DNA of 43,020 nucleotides from Pirellula staleyi DSM 6068 (GCA_945875845.1 CAMCMB010000061.1:1-43020); one strand, 5' to 3'; positions 7,938 to 16,816 are shown, counted from the stretch's first letter. Numbers and translations are program-made. Notes: generated by a model not told the origin, from the letters alone.

Positions 7938-8912
7938 TCAGCCTGGTAGATATCCCTTGAAGCGTATCAACGGTTCCTGGTTGTTCTGGTAGGCGGGCGG
8001 GGGAGGATTCAACCAGTTGCGAATCGCGTCCTTATTGGCATACGCAAAGAAGTGATTCCCGCGTGGGGTGTAATGTCCGATGTAATATCGATCGACGTAC
8101 TCTTTCGCGGACAACCTGAAACTATCAAACTCGGTAACGTGCGCTGGCAGACTATCCACCATCCGAATTCCTCGCTCCGCGAGATAATTCTTGAAATAGT
8201 GCGGATGCCAGTCCGTGTTATCTGGGTCGTCAGATGAACTGCGATTGCAGGCGTGCCAGACGGCTCCCACCGGATAGCTCAACAGCACCATAAGCTCCTT
8301 GTGATTCTGTTTGCAGAACTCCTGCAGACGATCCATGATCTTGATGCCAACTCGCACCGCATATGCATGCAACAGTTGCGTCGCGCCAGCCTTGATCGCT
8401 TCCGGGCTAGATAAAACGGGCACATTTTGCTGGCACTTGCCGGCCACTCTCTCGAGCACTTCGATACTGAGAAAGGCGCCAGTGCGCTGAGCGAACAGCA
8501 AATGAGCGATTTCATCATCTCGGAACGTATCGATCAGAAATGCCAAGTCACATAACTGATAGAGAGAAGCCTCGGTGGGGCATAGGCTATCGCATTCAAC
8601 CAACGCACCCCGGTCATTCAACCGGGCATGGACCCATGGATTGGCATGAAACATCGTCCCGGACATCGATTCGATTGCATTGTCCGGAAAGGCTAACCAG
8701 CGCCAGGCATAAACGCTGCGGAGATGGTCGTCTCCCCAGATGTTAAAGATTAAGTATTTCGCCGACTGATCAGTCCCTTCGTTCCGCTTTAGTACATGCG
8801 GTTGCAAGAAGGCGCGGAGCGCTTCATTCACATTTCCCTGGCAAGCAAAGGCTGTTGCCGATGCAAGTGCGACGGGAATCGTTGCGAGAAACTCACGGCG
8901 TCGTACAGTCAT
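7938..8912 (-). CDS. Secreted SGNH-hydrolase-like protein, probably lacking its N-terminal catalytic block
   Basis: This 324-residue protein starts MTVRRREFLATIPVALASAT, a Tat-like signal. The body resembles the C-terminal two thirds of large planctomycete SGNH/GDSL-type hydrolases: KYLIFNIWGDDHLRSVYAWRW, ELMVLLSYPVG, a FDSF segment, and HYTPRGNHFFAYANKDAI, which corresponds to block V (D/H-x-x-H near T-P-x-GN). The usual GDS(L) nucleophile block expected before the NIWGDDH region is not visible; the signal peptide runs almost directly into the middle of the fold (NEALRAFLQPH). It may be an inactive or rearranged member. It lies 27 bp downstream of the FadR-type regulator on the same strand, so the two are probably co-transcribed from the divergent promoter at 9654-9743. 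The enzyme call is an inference. Confidence 0.6.
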   Translation of the reverse strand: MTVRRREFLATIPVALASATAFACQGNVNEALRAFLQPHVLKRNEGTDQSAKYLIFNIWGDDHLRSVYAWRWLAFPDNAIESMSGTMFHANPWVHARLNDRGALVECDSLCPTEASLYQLCDLAFLIDTFRDDEIAHLLFAQRTGAFLSIEVLERVAGKCQQNVPVLSSPEAIKAGATQLLHAYAVRVGIKIMDRLQEFCKQNHKELMVLLSYPVGAVWHACNRSSSDDPDNTDWHPHYFKNYLAERGIRMVDSLPAHVTEFDSFRLSAKEYVDRYYIGHYTPRGNHFFAYANKDAIRNWLNPPPPAYQNNQEPLIRFKGYLPG

Positions 8913-8939
8913 GATGGCGGTCTGTTTTATGTTATGAAT

Positions 8940-9653
8940 TTACGGAGTCTTTGTAAGAAGCTTTAAGCGGTTGACCGTATGTTGGCGATTCAACTCCATC
9001 GCACTTTCTGCCGCGGCAGGATCGCGCCGTATCAGCCCATCCATAATCGCCGCGTGAAGCTGACGACTAGTGTCCATATCGCGCGGCGTGGCGGTCGTAG
9101 AATCCATGGAAGCCTGCATGAAATCGAGCAGCGCTTCCAAGAGTGCGGCCATCAAGCGGTTTCCCCCAATCTCCATCAACCGCAGATGGAATGCCGAATC
9201 ACGCGTAAGGCTTTCCTGACGCGATATGTCAGGATCGTCTATTGCGGTCACCATCGATCCCAGTTCCGCTAGTTCCGCGTCGGTCGCTTGGGTGGCGGCC
9301 TGTCGAGCGGAGTAGCCTTCGAGTGCACGACGAAACTCCGCGAACTCAATCAAGTCATTGATGGAAATTGTCAGTGAGGAACGGAGCAACAACGCACAGG
9401 AGCGAACGGTATCCGTCGTACCGACAAACATGCCGCTTCCGCGCCGGGCCTCCACCAACCCCAACGAGATCAATCGTCCAACGGCCTCGCGCAGCACATT
9501 GCGACTGCACTGCATGCGATTAACCAATTCTGCCTCGCTCGGTAGGCGATCCCCAGGGCAGAGTCCTTCACTGCGGATGTAACTAGTCAACGAACCCAAC
9601 ACCTGATCGACCAGCAATGGCCTTCCTGTGCTAGTCGTTTTCGCAGTTTGCAT
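8940..9653 (-). CDS. FadR-subfamily GntR transcriptional regulator
   Basis: This 237-residue regulator has a winged helix-turn-helix in about residues 13-80 (LLVDQVLGSLTSYIRSEGL, PGDRLPSEAELVNRM, SRNVLREAVGRLISLGLV, RRGSGMFV). The C-terminal FCD domain begins with LIEFAEFRRALEGYSAR. Metal-ligand histidines appear in SAFHLRLMEIGGN, RQLHAAIMDGLIRRD and NRQHTVNRL. A Shine-Dalgarno-like AAAGGGA precedes the ATG. A 30-bp perfect palindrome lies 20 bp upstream in the divergent intergenic region, so it very likely represses both its own unit and the CehA/McbA operon. The ligand is unknown; this subfamily commonly senses sugar acids or other carboxylates. Confidence 0.92.
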   Translation of the reverse strand: MQTAKTTSTGRPLLVDQVLGSLTSYIRSEGLCPGDRLPSEAELVNRMQCSRNVLREAVGRLISLGLVEARRGSGMFVGTTDTVRSCALLLRSSLTISINDLIEFAEFRRALEGYSARQAATQATDAELAELGSMVTAIDDPDISRQESLTRDSAFHLRLMEIGGNRLMAALLEALLDFMQASMDSTTATPRDMDTSRQLHAAIMDGLIRRDPAAAESAMELNRQHTVNRLKLLTKTP

Positions 9654-9673
9654 ACTTGTATCCCTTTAAGATC

Positions 9674-9703
9674 TTCAACTTGTAGGATATCCTACAAGTT
9701 GAA
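9674..9703. promoter_or_regulatory. 30-bp perfect palindrome, probable operator of the FadR-type regulator
   Basis: The half site TTCAACTTGTAGGAT is followed directly by its exact reverse complement, with no mismatch and no spacer. The inner TTGTAGGAT/ATCCTACAA resembles FadR-subfamily GntR sites. It lies between the regulator start (9653, minus) and the metallohydrolase start (9744, plus), so one bound dimer could control both directions. It is not followed by a T-run, which argues against a terminator. Confidence 0.85.
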
Positions 9704-9743
9704 CTAGTTTCTGCAAGGGCAATGCGTCGAAAGAAGCACTCAA

Positions 9744-12326
9744 GTGACCAAGAACAAATACGTACTTATTCTGTCCCTTATTTCCTGGTCCATCGGGATG
9801 TTTGGGCCCTCTCTAACGTGCGCTCAAAGCGGATCGATGCCAAATGTTGAGCGGGTCGATGCACAACCGTTGTTGCTTATTATCAACCGGTTAAGCGAAG
9901 CCATGCAATCGATTGGGGCACCATTCACGCCGGAGCAAATCGAAACGCTCAACCTTCTGAAGAAAGAGCCGAGTGACTCTAAAATCACATCCAGCATACA
10001 GCGAATGCTAGATCCCTTGTGCGTCGCCTCCATCGAAATTCGTAACGATGGTGAGACGACTGTAACACCGGGTGCGACGGTGGATCTAGCGGAAAACGGT
10101 TGGCGAGCCATGCTTGTAAAAGTCGTCAATCGGGCTGGGGTTCAATCCAAGCTACGTGTGGACAGCCCTAACGCGAGGCCCATTCCACACGGTCCAAAAG
10201 ATGACATCGACAATCGTTGGTTGGCTCTGTCGATGTATAATGGTCGACCTCTCAACGCCAATCTCAGCGGTCTGGAATTGGAATATCGTATCGTTCAGTT
10301 ATCTTCAACCACCGTCGGCAATCGCAAGGCTCGTCTCGAGTTTAACGCTGGCATCGCGGGTTCCGCAAATTCCTCGGTCATTCGACAATGGCGGTTTGAC
10401 AAGGATTCCGATGGATGGGGCGAACTCAATGATTTGGAAATGGTGGTGCGTTCTCAGTCCCTATTTCTCCAAGCTAAAGGAGATGATCCATTCGTGTCGG
10501 CACCCGTTTCCGCCCGAGGCGGACGGATGGTACTTCGTTTCTGGGGACGTCCTGATGGGCCAGGGGTTGGGCAAGTTTTTTGGTGGACTGAACATCTACC
10601 GCAACCCGATGGCGGCCGACAAATGGTATTTCAACTCGACCCCGGTAGCGATCGTGAATACGCCATCGAGTTCCCGGTTGAAGGTGATTTGAAAGGCGTT
10701 CGAATCGATCCCCTGCAGGGCCCGGGCAAATTCCGCATCGATTGGATCAATCTTGAATATGCCGCTGGCGAAAATGGTGCATGGGGCGGAACCGATGTAG
10801 AAATTCAAACCTTCCCCAGCACCGAAGTCAAATTCGCAGTCACCGATGCGGATGGTTCGCCCTGCATGGCAGCCTTTGAGATTCGCGACGATCAAGGTCG
10901 GGTTTATCCCTATCAATCAAAACGCCAAGCACCTGATTTCTTCTTTCAAACCCAGATTTATCGCGAGTCTGGCGAAAGCATTCGATTGCCTCGTGGGAAA
11001 TACACCGTCAAGTGTTCTCATGGTCCAGAGAGCATCGTTCAAATGCAAACCCTGAATGTTGGGGATGATCCGGTAACGCTGAACTATCAGGTCGAGCGAT
11101 GGATCGACACTGCCAAGCTTGGCTACTGGAGCGGCGATCACCATATTCATGCTGCGGGTTGTTTGCACTACGAGAACCCGATGCAAGGTGTGTTACCCAA
11201 AGACATGCTTAGGCATATCATGGGCGAAGATGTCAAGGTAGGTTGCTGTCTCACCTGGGGGCCTTGTTTCGATTTCCAAAAGCAGTTCTTTTCGGGCAAG
11301 CCGGACGATGTGAGTCGCTACCCGTATCTTCTTCGTTACGACATCGAAGTCAGCGGATTTGGCTCCCATCAGTCCGGGCACTTGAACTTGCTCAAACTTC
11401 GTCAGCAGATTCCCGCTGGAGGAAACTCAAATCATCATTGGCCGACGCTTGGAATGAATACTTTGCGCTGGGCCAAACAGCAAGGGGCAGTAACCGGAAC
11501 AGCTCACAGCGGTGCAGGCCTGACACGCAGCGTCGGTCGCGTCGAAGGTACAGACGGACCACACCGCTTGCCCAATTTCGATATCCCTGCGTTTGATGGA
11601 ATCGGTGCCAATGAGTTCATTATGCAGGTAACGCATGAAGTAGACGGCCCCGATGGAAAAAAGCAACCTGCGATCGACTTCATCGCTACCATGAACACGC
11701 CTCGTGAGACAGAGTGGAACATATGGTACCACGTACTCAATTGTGGACATCACGTTGTTGCCAGCGGCGAAACAGATTTTCCCTGCATGACAGGGGAACG
11801 TCTTGGTATAGGACGTGTTTATGTGAAGCTTGACGGTGTGTTGGATTATGACCAATGGGTCGAAGCACTTCGCCGTGGTGAAAGCTACGTTAGCGATGGC
11901 ACGAGTCACTTAATGGACTTCGAGAAAGCAGATGATGGTTCGTTCTCGTTAACCGCCGCGGCCTATAAACCTGGTGAGGCCAACGTTGGCGTTGAACTCA
12001 TCGTCAATGGATATCCTGTCGCCACTCAAAAGATGAAAGCCAACGGTAAGATGCAGGAGCTTCGCTTTGAAAACCCGAAACCAGAACGGAGTTGCTGGGT
12101 CGCTGCCCGCATTTTTCCTTCGGCCCACACGAATCCTATTTGGGTTAATGTAGACAACAAGTCTGTGAGTGTCCGTGCAAGCGCCAAATGGTGTCTCGCC
12201 GCCCTGGAACAATGTTGGCTCGAGAAGCAGAAGACGTACGCTCCGGCCGAGCAACCTCAAGCTCGTCTGGACTACGAACATGCGAGAAAGACCTATCAAA
12301 GGATTCTCAATGATGCAGCCGAATAG
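9744..12326 (+). CDS. Secreted CehA/McbA-type metallohydrolase with N-terminal beta domain and CBM-like insert
   Basis: This 860-residue protein starts at GTG 9744 with a Sec signal (KYVLILSLISWSIGMFG...CAQ). Domains in order: a helical lead and beta-sandwich (about 20-210; LDPLCVASIEI, WRAMLVKVVNRAG, RWLALSM, ARLEFNAG); a carbohydrate-binding-like domain (about 215-345; WRFDKDSDGWGELND, FRIDWINLEY); a carboxypeptidase-regulatory-like beta domain (AAFEIRDDQGRVYP, LPRGKYTVKC); and a PHP-like metal-dependent hydrolase domain. Metal-site candidates are the GDHHIH motif (D465, H467, H469), TAHSGAG (H588) and GETDF (D678). CehA/McbA are named after carbaryl and methyl-carbamate hydrolases, but the substrate here is unknown; planctomycete homologues sit beside sulfatases and sugar genes. 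It overlaps the following lipoprotein gene by 17 bp and lies under the 30-bp palindrome. Confidence 0.88.
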   Translation: MTKNKYVLILSLISWSIGMFGPSLTCAQSGSMPNVERVDAQPLLLIINRLSEAMQSIGAPFTPEQIETLNLLKKEPSDSKITSSIQRMLDPLCVASIEIRNDGETTVTPGATVDLAENGWRAMLVKVVNRAGVQSKLRVDSPNARPIPHGPKDDIDNRWLALSMYNGRPLNANLSGLELEYRIVQLSSTTVGNRKARLEFNAGIAGSANSSVIRQWRFDKDSDGWGELNDLEMVVRSQSLFLQAKGDDPFVSAPVSARGGRMVLRFWGRPDGPGVGQVFWWTEHLPQPDGGRQMVFQLDPGSDREYAIEFPVEGDLKGVRIDPLQGPGKFRIDWINLEYAAGENGAWGGTDVEIQTFPSTEVKFAVTDADGSPCMAAFEIRDDQGRVYPYQSKRQAPDFFFQTQIYRESGESIRLPRGKYTVKCSHGPESIVQMQTLNVGDDPVTLNYQVERWIDTAKLGYWSGDHHIHAAGCLHYENPMQGVLPKDMLRHIMGEDVKVGCCLTWGPCFDFQKQFFSGKPDDVSRYPYLLRYDIEVSGFGSHQSGHLNLLKLRQQIPAGGNSNHHWPTLGMNTLRWAKQQGAVTGTAHSGAGLTRSVGRVEGTDGPHRLPNFDIPAFDGIGANEFIMQVTHEVDGPDGKKQPAIDFIATMNTPRETEWNIWYHVLNCGHHVVASGETDFPCMTGERLGIGRVYVKLDGVLDYDQWVEALRRGESYVSDGTSHLMDFEKADDGSFSLTAAAYKPGEANVGVELIVNGYPVATQKMKANGKMQELRFENPKPERSCWVAARIFPSAHTNPIWVNVDNKSVSVRASAKWCLAALEQCWLEKQKTYAPAEQPQARLDYEHARKTYQRILNDAAE

Positions 12327-12888
12327 TCGCGAATCGCGAATCACACGCAAATTCCGCGGCGCAAGTCGTCCATGGAAAACGATAAAGCTGTTCTCGCTTC
12401 CCATCGCTTTACTCTCGGTTACAGTCGCATCGGGATGCAAACCAACGCAAACTCCCCCTCTTACTCCCTCGGCCGAAGTCAGCAATGTCGAGCGAGCGAA
12501 ACCGCAAGTTCTGATCACGGTAAGCATTTCCCCTGAATCAAGGGTTAAGGCGGTTGTCGAGGATATCGCGATGGAACTACATCAAGGTGACTGGAAAGAT
12601 TTCTTGATCGAAATCGAGAATGCGGCTGGGATCACCGCTCCACTGGTGGTTGAGTCCGAGCAGTTTCTGCAGAGCCATGATGACACCTCGCGAGATCGGT
12701 GGCTACAGTTCGAACTCCAACCCCGCGGGGCACTTACTGGGATGCGAAACGAAATCCGCACTCTAAGATTGAAGAGCCGTGACTCAGGAATTCGGACAGC
12801 TATCCTCAACTTCAATGCGGGACAGGGAACACAAGACTTGGGGTTCCGCAGCGACCTACTAGTTACGTTTAAGGTGCACGAAAAGTGA
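12310..12888 (+). CDS. Lipoprotein carrying a stand-alone copy of the CehA-associated beta domain
   Basis: This 192-residue protein begins MMQPNSRES (ATG 12310; ATG 12313 equally possible) inside the end of the previous gene. A basic/hydrophobic leader ends in VTVASGC, a good lipobox, so the mature protein should be membrane-anchored at Cys. The remaining about 130 residues match the N-terminal beta domain of the upstream metallohydrolase: VTISPESRVK-like start, WKDFLIEIENAAGITAPLVV, RDRWLQFEL, LKSRDSGIRTAILNFNAG and QGTQDLGFRSDLLVTF. It has no catalytic domain, so a binding, tethering or partner role is likely. Its stop overlaps the next GTG start (GTGA), indicating translational coupling. 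Confidence 0.8.
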   Translation: MMQPNSRESRITRKFRGASRPWKTIKLFSLPIALLSVTVASGCKPTQTPPLTPSAEVSNVERAKPQVLITVSISPESRVKAVVEDIAMELHQGDWKDFLIEIENAAGITAPLVVESEQFLQSHDDTSRDRWLQFELQPRGALTGMRNEIRTLRLKSRDSGIRTAILNFNAGQGTQDLGFRSDLLVTFKVHEK

Positions 12889-15557
12889 CGAAGAGCCGAA
12901 ACATCCCATGGATTGGATTGAATCCGATCGTTTTCTTGTCGCTGGTGATATCGCATGCGGCCTTGCTTCACTCACACCCGCCCGAGTTTCATCAGAAAGG
13001 GATCAAGGCGGGGAAGACACCGACATGGATTGCCAACAAGAATGTAGCAGATGAGGCTGACCGACAAATAGCCTATTTCCAGTTCGAATTCTTGAGCGCT
13101 CTTGCCCTTGAGTGCCCCACAGAAATCCAGCCATTTGTAATCCAACAAGCACTCGCAGAACTCCATGTTGCAACGCAAACACCGCAAGCGTTGCCTCTGC
13201 ATGAGTTGCTAGCCAATCGAACTTCATTGCATGCGAAGCTACAAGGCTTACACACGGTGATCGAATGCAAATGGAGTACCGAGGGAATCGATGTCGCGAG
13301 CGAAATACCGCCTGTCGACATCGCGCGAGGACTTTCGAAATGCGTCATTCTCGAGATCCAGAACAGCGACAAAGTTTCTACCGACATATCCGTGAGCGTC
13401 GCCGATAAAAAGCAAAACTCGGTGCCATGGACGGTACTGCCATCCAAGTCACAGTTCTTTCTCGTTACTTTGTACGCCGATGCTCCAACGGCCCGCATTG
13501 AACTACGAGCGGGCAGCGTTTCACATGAGCTTAACGTCCCCATTCAACAACTCGAACCCGCACGGATTCGCGGGCGACTCATCGATGGCGACCTGAACTT
13601 ACCCACCGCTGCACGCGTTTGGGTAGAAGGGAGCGATCATCAGTATCGGCATGCCGGCCCTTTTGCGTTGAATCGATCCTTTACGGAAAAGCCATTGCTG
13701 CTTTTCACTGTACCGCGAGCTTACCGAGTACCTTTCTTCTATGCGGATGGAACTTTTGAGATCGATGTTCCACCTGGACCGACGATCGTCACTCTCGAAC
13801 GTGGCTTCGAGCATCTGCTTAAGAGAGAAACTATCGACCTAAAGCCTGGCGAAACACGCGACCTGACATTGGCTTCCAGTCGTTTTGTCGATTTGAAGAA
13901 AGAGGGCTGGATCAGCGGTGACACACACATCCACTGGGTAACCAACGCCTGGAACGTTGACTTACGAATCGACGACCTCGCGAGGGTGCAACGAGCGGAG
14001 GATTTGCGAGTTGCCAACAATCTCACACTGCTCCATCGAACCAATGTCGATGCTTTTATCAAACCGTCACAAGCCCCTGTCGGTCCGATCAAGAGACTTT
14101 GTGACGGTGATTACCATATCGAAATGGCCGAGGAGTATCGCAATCAGAATTTGTACGGCCACCTTTGTTTTCTCAACTTAAAATGGTTGGTTATGCCCAT
14201 CGGCACCGGTCCGCAAATCGCTGGCGACGATTCACTCGACTACCCAATCAATAAGCCCGCGATCCTACAAGCTCGGGAACAAGGCGCGATCAGTATTGAA
14301 GCACATGGTATCGGGGCTAATCACGAACTTCCCCAAAATGCAATTCATGCTCTCACGGATTCGCTCGACCAAATAGATCCTGATGACTACTACCGTTTGT
14401 TGGATTGCGGTTTTCAGTTGCCACTCACCAATGGTAGTGACCATCCAGCTCGGATTGCCGGCTGTGCAAGGGCATACGTGAAGATCGACGGGGATTTTAC
14501 GTATGAGAAATGGATCGACGGAATCCGCCGTGGCCGAACGTTTACTTCCTCCGGGCCACTTCTATTCGTAACGGTTAATTCAAAGCAGGTTGGCGAAGTC
14601 CTGTCTGTGGGCAAGAATGAGCCGATTTCCATTACCGTTAAAGCTCAATCGCGTTTCCCGATCGGCCGTTTGCAACTGCTCTCGAACGGCGAGGTTTTGA
14701 AGGAAATTGCAACGGATGAAAACGTAGCGAACATCGAGTTGGATTTTCCTGCCGATCAAAGCCGTTGGATTGTCGCTAGATGCTCGCGAAGCGATCAATG
14801 GAATGCTATTTGGCAGCCGGACGTTGCTCACACCAGTGCAATTTACGTTCATGTAGACAACCGGCCGGTATTTCGCGAGGATGCCGCCCGCGAATGGATC
14901 AACCGCATGCGAATGCATATTCGCGACATTCAAACCAAGGGCGTGTTCGGAAACGACACCCAGCGACAGGAAGCCATTGAGTACGGTGACGAATCCATTC
15001 GTCGCTATGAGCGACTACTCAGTCGGAGAACTTCTGAAAACAAATCATCGCTTTCCCTAGTTGAACAAGCAGATAATCTGCTGATGCTGGCTCCTTTTGC
15101 ATCGAGCAAGGTGCATGATCTTCCGGCCATGCGTTCGTTGATGCACGCAACCGATATCGATGAGCTTAAGAGAGCAGTCGAACCATTTGTGCTATGCAAA
15201 GTTACGATCGATTCGAACTCGCAGCTTCGAGCGACTCCCTGTTTAAAACGGGAAGATCTATCACAAAATCACACTCATCGATTCCTGGTGGAAATACACA
15301 ATGAAGGCAAAGTGCAAGATCAGCTAAACTTTCGCGCATTAGGCCAATCATTGAACGCATCGAGTCGCGAGTGCGAGATCGGTCTGGTCGAGAACATCTT
15401 TTCCACATCGAAGTTGACTGGGGATGAATTCGAATGGAAGTTGATTGAGTTGCGTTGGAGGGAGGCTGGCAACTATCAAATGGAAGCGACCATAGGGAAT
15501 TTGCCCGCAAAACCCGAAGGTGGTTTTAGCCTAAGCTTGCCAGCCCATAGTCCTTGA
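12885..15557 (+). CDS. Second CehA/McbA-type metallohydrolase
   Basis: This 890-residue protein starts at a GTG overlapping the lipoprotein stop by 4 bp. A signal peptide (IVFLSLVISHAALLHSH) is followed by an N-terminal helical/beta region. A carboxypeptidase-regulatory-like segment follows (ARIRGRLIDGDLNLPTAARV, VPPGPTIVTLERG). The PHP-like metal-dependent domain contains GDTHIHW (D346, H348, H350), SIEAHGIG (H474) and NGSDHPARIAG (D519/H520), then YVKIDGDFTYEKWIDGIRRG. The C-terminal extension (about 720-890) contains another copy of the accessory beta domain (RAVEPFVLCKVTID, RFLVEIHNEGKVQDQL). It is only distantly similar to the first metallohydrolase, so the pair probably acts on related but distinct bonds. 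The last 27 bp overlap an antisense remnant. Confidence 0.85.
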   Translation: MTKSRNIPWIGLNPIVFLSLVISHAALLHSHPPEFHQKGIKAGKTPTWIANKNVADEADRQIAYFQFEFLSALALECPTEIQPFVIQQALAELHVATQTPQALPLHELLANRTSLHAKLQGLHTVIECKWSTEGIDVASEIPPVDIARGLSKCVILEIQNSDKVSTDISVSVADKKQNSVPWTVLPSKSQFFLVTLYADAPTARIELRAGSVSHELNVPIQQLEPARIRGRLIDGDLNLPTAARVWVEGSDHQYRHAGPFALNRSFTEKPLLLFTVPRAYRVPFFYADGTFEIDVPPGPTIVTLERGFEHLLKRETIDLKPGETRDLTLASSRFVDLKKEGWISGDTHIHWVTNAWNVDLRIDDLARVQRAEDLRVANNLTLLHRTNVDAFIKPSQAPVGPIKRLCDGDYHIEMAEEYRNQNLYGHLCFLNLKWLVMPIGTGPQIAGDDSLDYPINKPAILQAREQGAISIEAHGIGANHELPQNAIHALTDSLDQIDPDDYYRLLDCGFQLPLTNGSDHPARIAGCARAYVKIDGDFTYEKWIDGIRRGRTFTSSGPLLFVTVNSKQVGEVLSVGKNEPISITVKAQSRFPIGRLQLLSNGEVLKEIATDENVANIELDFPADQSRWIVARCSRSDQWNAIWQPDVAHTSAIYVHVDNRPVFREDAAREWINRMRMHIRDIQTKGVFGNDTQRQEAIEYGDESIRRYERLLSRRTSENKSSLSLVEQADNLLMLAPFASSKVHDLPAMRSLMHATDIDELKRAVEPFVLCKVTIDSNSQLRATPCLKREDLSQNHTHRFLVEIHNEGKVQDQLNFRALGQSLNASSRECEIGLVENIFSTSKLTGDEFEWKLIELRWREAGNYQMEATIGNLPAKPEGGFSLSLPAHSP

Positions 15558-15722
15558 CTTGACGAACTCCACACCGTCCAGCGATTCGTAACCAAACTCG
15601 TCACCGATTTGTTGCTTGATCTGGTTGAGATCCATCCCCTTGTCGAAGTACTCAAAAAAAGTATCGCGAACTTCTGCCGACAGATCGTGTTGAAAAATGC
15701 CAGTACCTTCAGCTCCCATCAT
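15531..15722 (-). pseudogene. Truncated small gene with DUF4259-like N-terminus
   Basis: From ATG 15722 the frame reads MMGAEGTGIFQHDLSAEVRD and then FFEYFDKGMDLNQIKQQIGD. The M-G-x-x-GTG-x-F-x-x-D opening is characteristic of DUF4259-like and related small cytosolic proteins of over 100 residues. After GYESLD the expected body is missing, and the frame ends in unrelated residues that lie antisense to the 3' end of the second metallohydrolase gene. The junction near 15560 looks like a deletion or insertion point. Function unknown. Confidence 0.5.
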
Positions 15723-16033
15723 CGCACCTATTTGCTTTCAACTAACTCTTGCAACCCCACCATCACAGACCCTCCGTAACACCCGATCTCACTTTTCCCA
15801 TCTCCTCGCTGCGAGGAGAAGGGGCCGGGGGATGAGGAGTAGAATTGATCGTCAACGTCGATCGCCTCGCCACCTTCTTGTAACTCTATCACGCCGGCTT
15901 TATCGAACCGTTGTGTTCACTGCCCGTTACTTGCCCTTCCTCAACACCTTTTGTTCTTGATAAAACTTCAAGTTGTCCTCAAGTTCGTAGACACTCACAA
16001 TTTTCACCAGTTCATCTTCTGAACCTATCCGAT
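15723..16033. other. Gene-free stretch with a REP-like hairpin element
   Basis: No convincing gene is present. At 15802-15818 a perfect hairpin, CTCCTCGC-T-GCGAGGAG, is followed by AAGGGGCCGGGGGATGAGG. This is the form of the dispersed REP-like element common in planctomycete and other genomes (variants of CTCTCC...GGAGAGGGGCCGGGG). The rest is moderately AT-rich without repeats or ribosome-binding sites that I could tie to a gene. Confidence 0.5.
15802..15837. repeat. REP-like palindromic element
   Basis: An 8-bp perfect stem (CTCCTCGC/GCGAGGAG) with a one-base loop is followed by a G-rich tail, GGGGCCGGGGGATGAGG. The pattern matches short dispersed palindromes that lie between genes in many bacteria. 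It differs in sequence from the GGGTGG-type repeats at 155-244, so at least two repeat families are present. Confidence 0.5.
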
Positions 16034-16495
16034 TTAGTCCCACCAATTGAAAGCAAGTTCACCAATATTCTGCGGCTTCCAGTACTTTACCTGGTCGCGT
16101 TCAATTCGGTCTAGTTGCTCCAAGTCCGACTTCTCGATCTTTCTCGAGAGCTCCTCGCATGTGGCGACGGTCACATGAGGGAATACGACGTTGATGCGAG
16201 TCGCAATCGAAAATGCATCGCGAAAACGAATCACACAAGTCACCGGCGGCTCTGCAAACGCAATGATTGGAAACGACGCATGGCCAAGGATTGAGATCGT
16301 CTCATCCTGACGCGCCTTTTGCCGCTTCAAGGTTGCTATGTGAAAATTTGGCGTCACGCCTCGTTCCTTCATTTCGATTACTTCGTAGCCCATCGGCTTT
16401 GAAAAGGAAGTGACGATCTTGTGAAAACAGTCAAAACGGAATTCGGGAATGTCGCGATGCACAAAAAAGCTCGTTATTCCTTTGCGTACGATCAT
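16034..16495 (-). CDS. Hypothetical protein, 153 residues
   Basis: ATG 16495 opens MIVRKGITSFFVHRDIPEFR, ending in ELAFNWWD. The composition is that of a soluble cytosolic alpha/beta protein, with no signal peptide or membrane segment. Codon use looks natural, and the C-terminal FNWWD is a plausible real end. No family is recognised. It stands alone on the minus strand between debris and the giant-gene cassette, so no role can be deduced from context. Confidence 0.55.
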   Translation of the reverse strand: MIVRKGITSFFVHRDIPEFRFDCFHKIVTSFSKPMGYEVIEMKERGVTPNFHIATLKRQKARQDETISILGHASFPIIAFAEPPVTCVIRFRDAFSIATRINVVFPHVTVATCEELSRKIEKSDLEQLDRIERDQVKYWKPQNIGELAFNWWD

Positions 16496-16816
16496 ACGTC
16501 GCTATTTATCCTTCCAGTGTTTTTGCGCGAAGGCACCTAATCCAAAATCGCTCCAAGGTCGCTAAAGCGACTGATCCAGCCGTCTTCCGTAACGAGCTCG
16601 CCAGCAAGACATTTTCAAAACTGCTGGATAACGAACGATTTGTGTTCGTAAGAGTCTACTCGATGCAATCAGGAGATTCTAGCTCCAAGGCTAACATTGA
16701 ATTTCCTGACAGGATCCTGCGTTCTTGTTGATAGTAACCCATGACGTTCACAGCTTCGCGTTGTGGTCTCACCCCAGATCGTTCGAAATTTCTCAGATAA
16801 TTAAGCGAGTCGTTGC
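16496..16816. other. Intergenic stretch before the giant-gene cassette
   Basis: No gene, strong repeat or terminator was found. It separates the divergent hypothetical gene (minus) from the first cassette gene (plus), so promoters for both should lie here. No convincing -35/-10 pair could be singled out by eye. Confidence 0.4.

Noticed and set aside
15697-15960. 87-codon plus-strand frame
   Set aside because: Runs through the REP-like hairpin and is rich in Arg/Ser/Leu; not protein-like.
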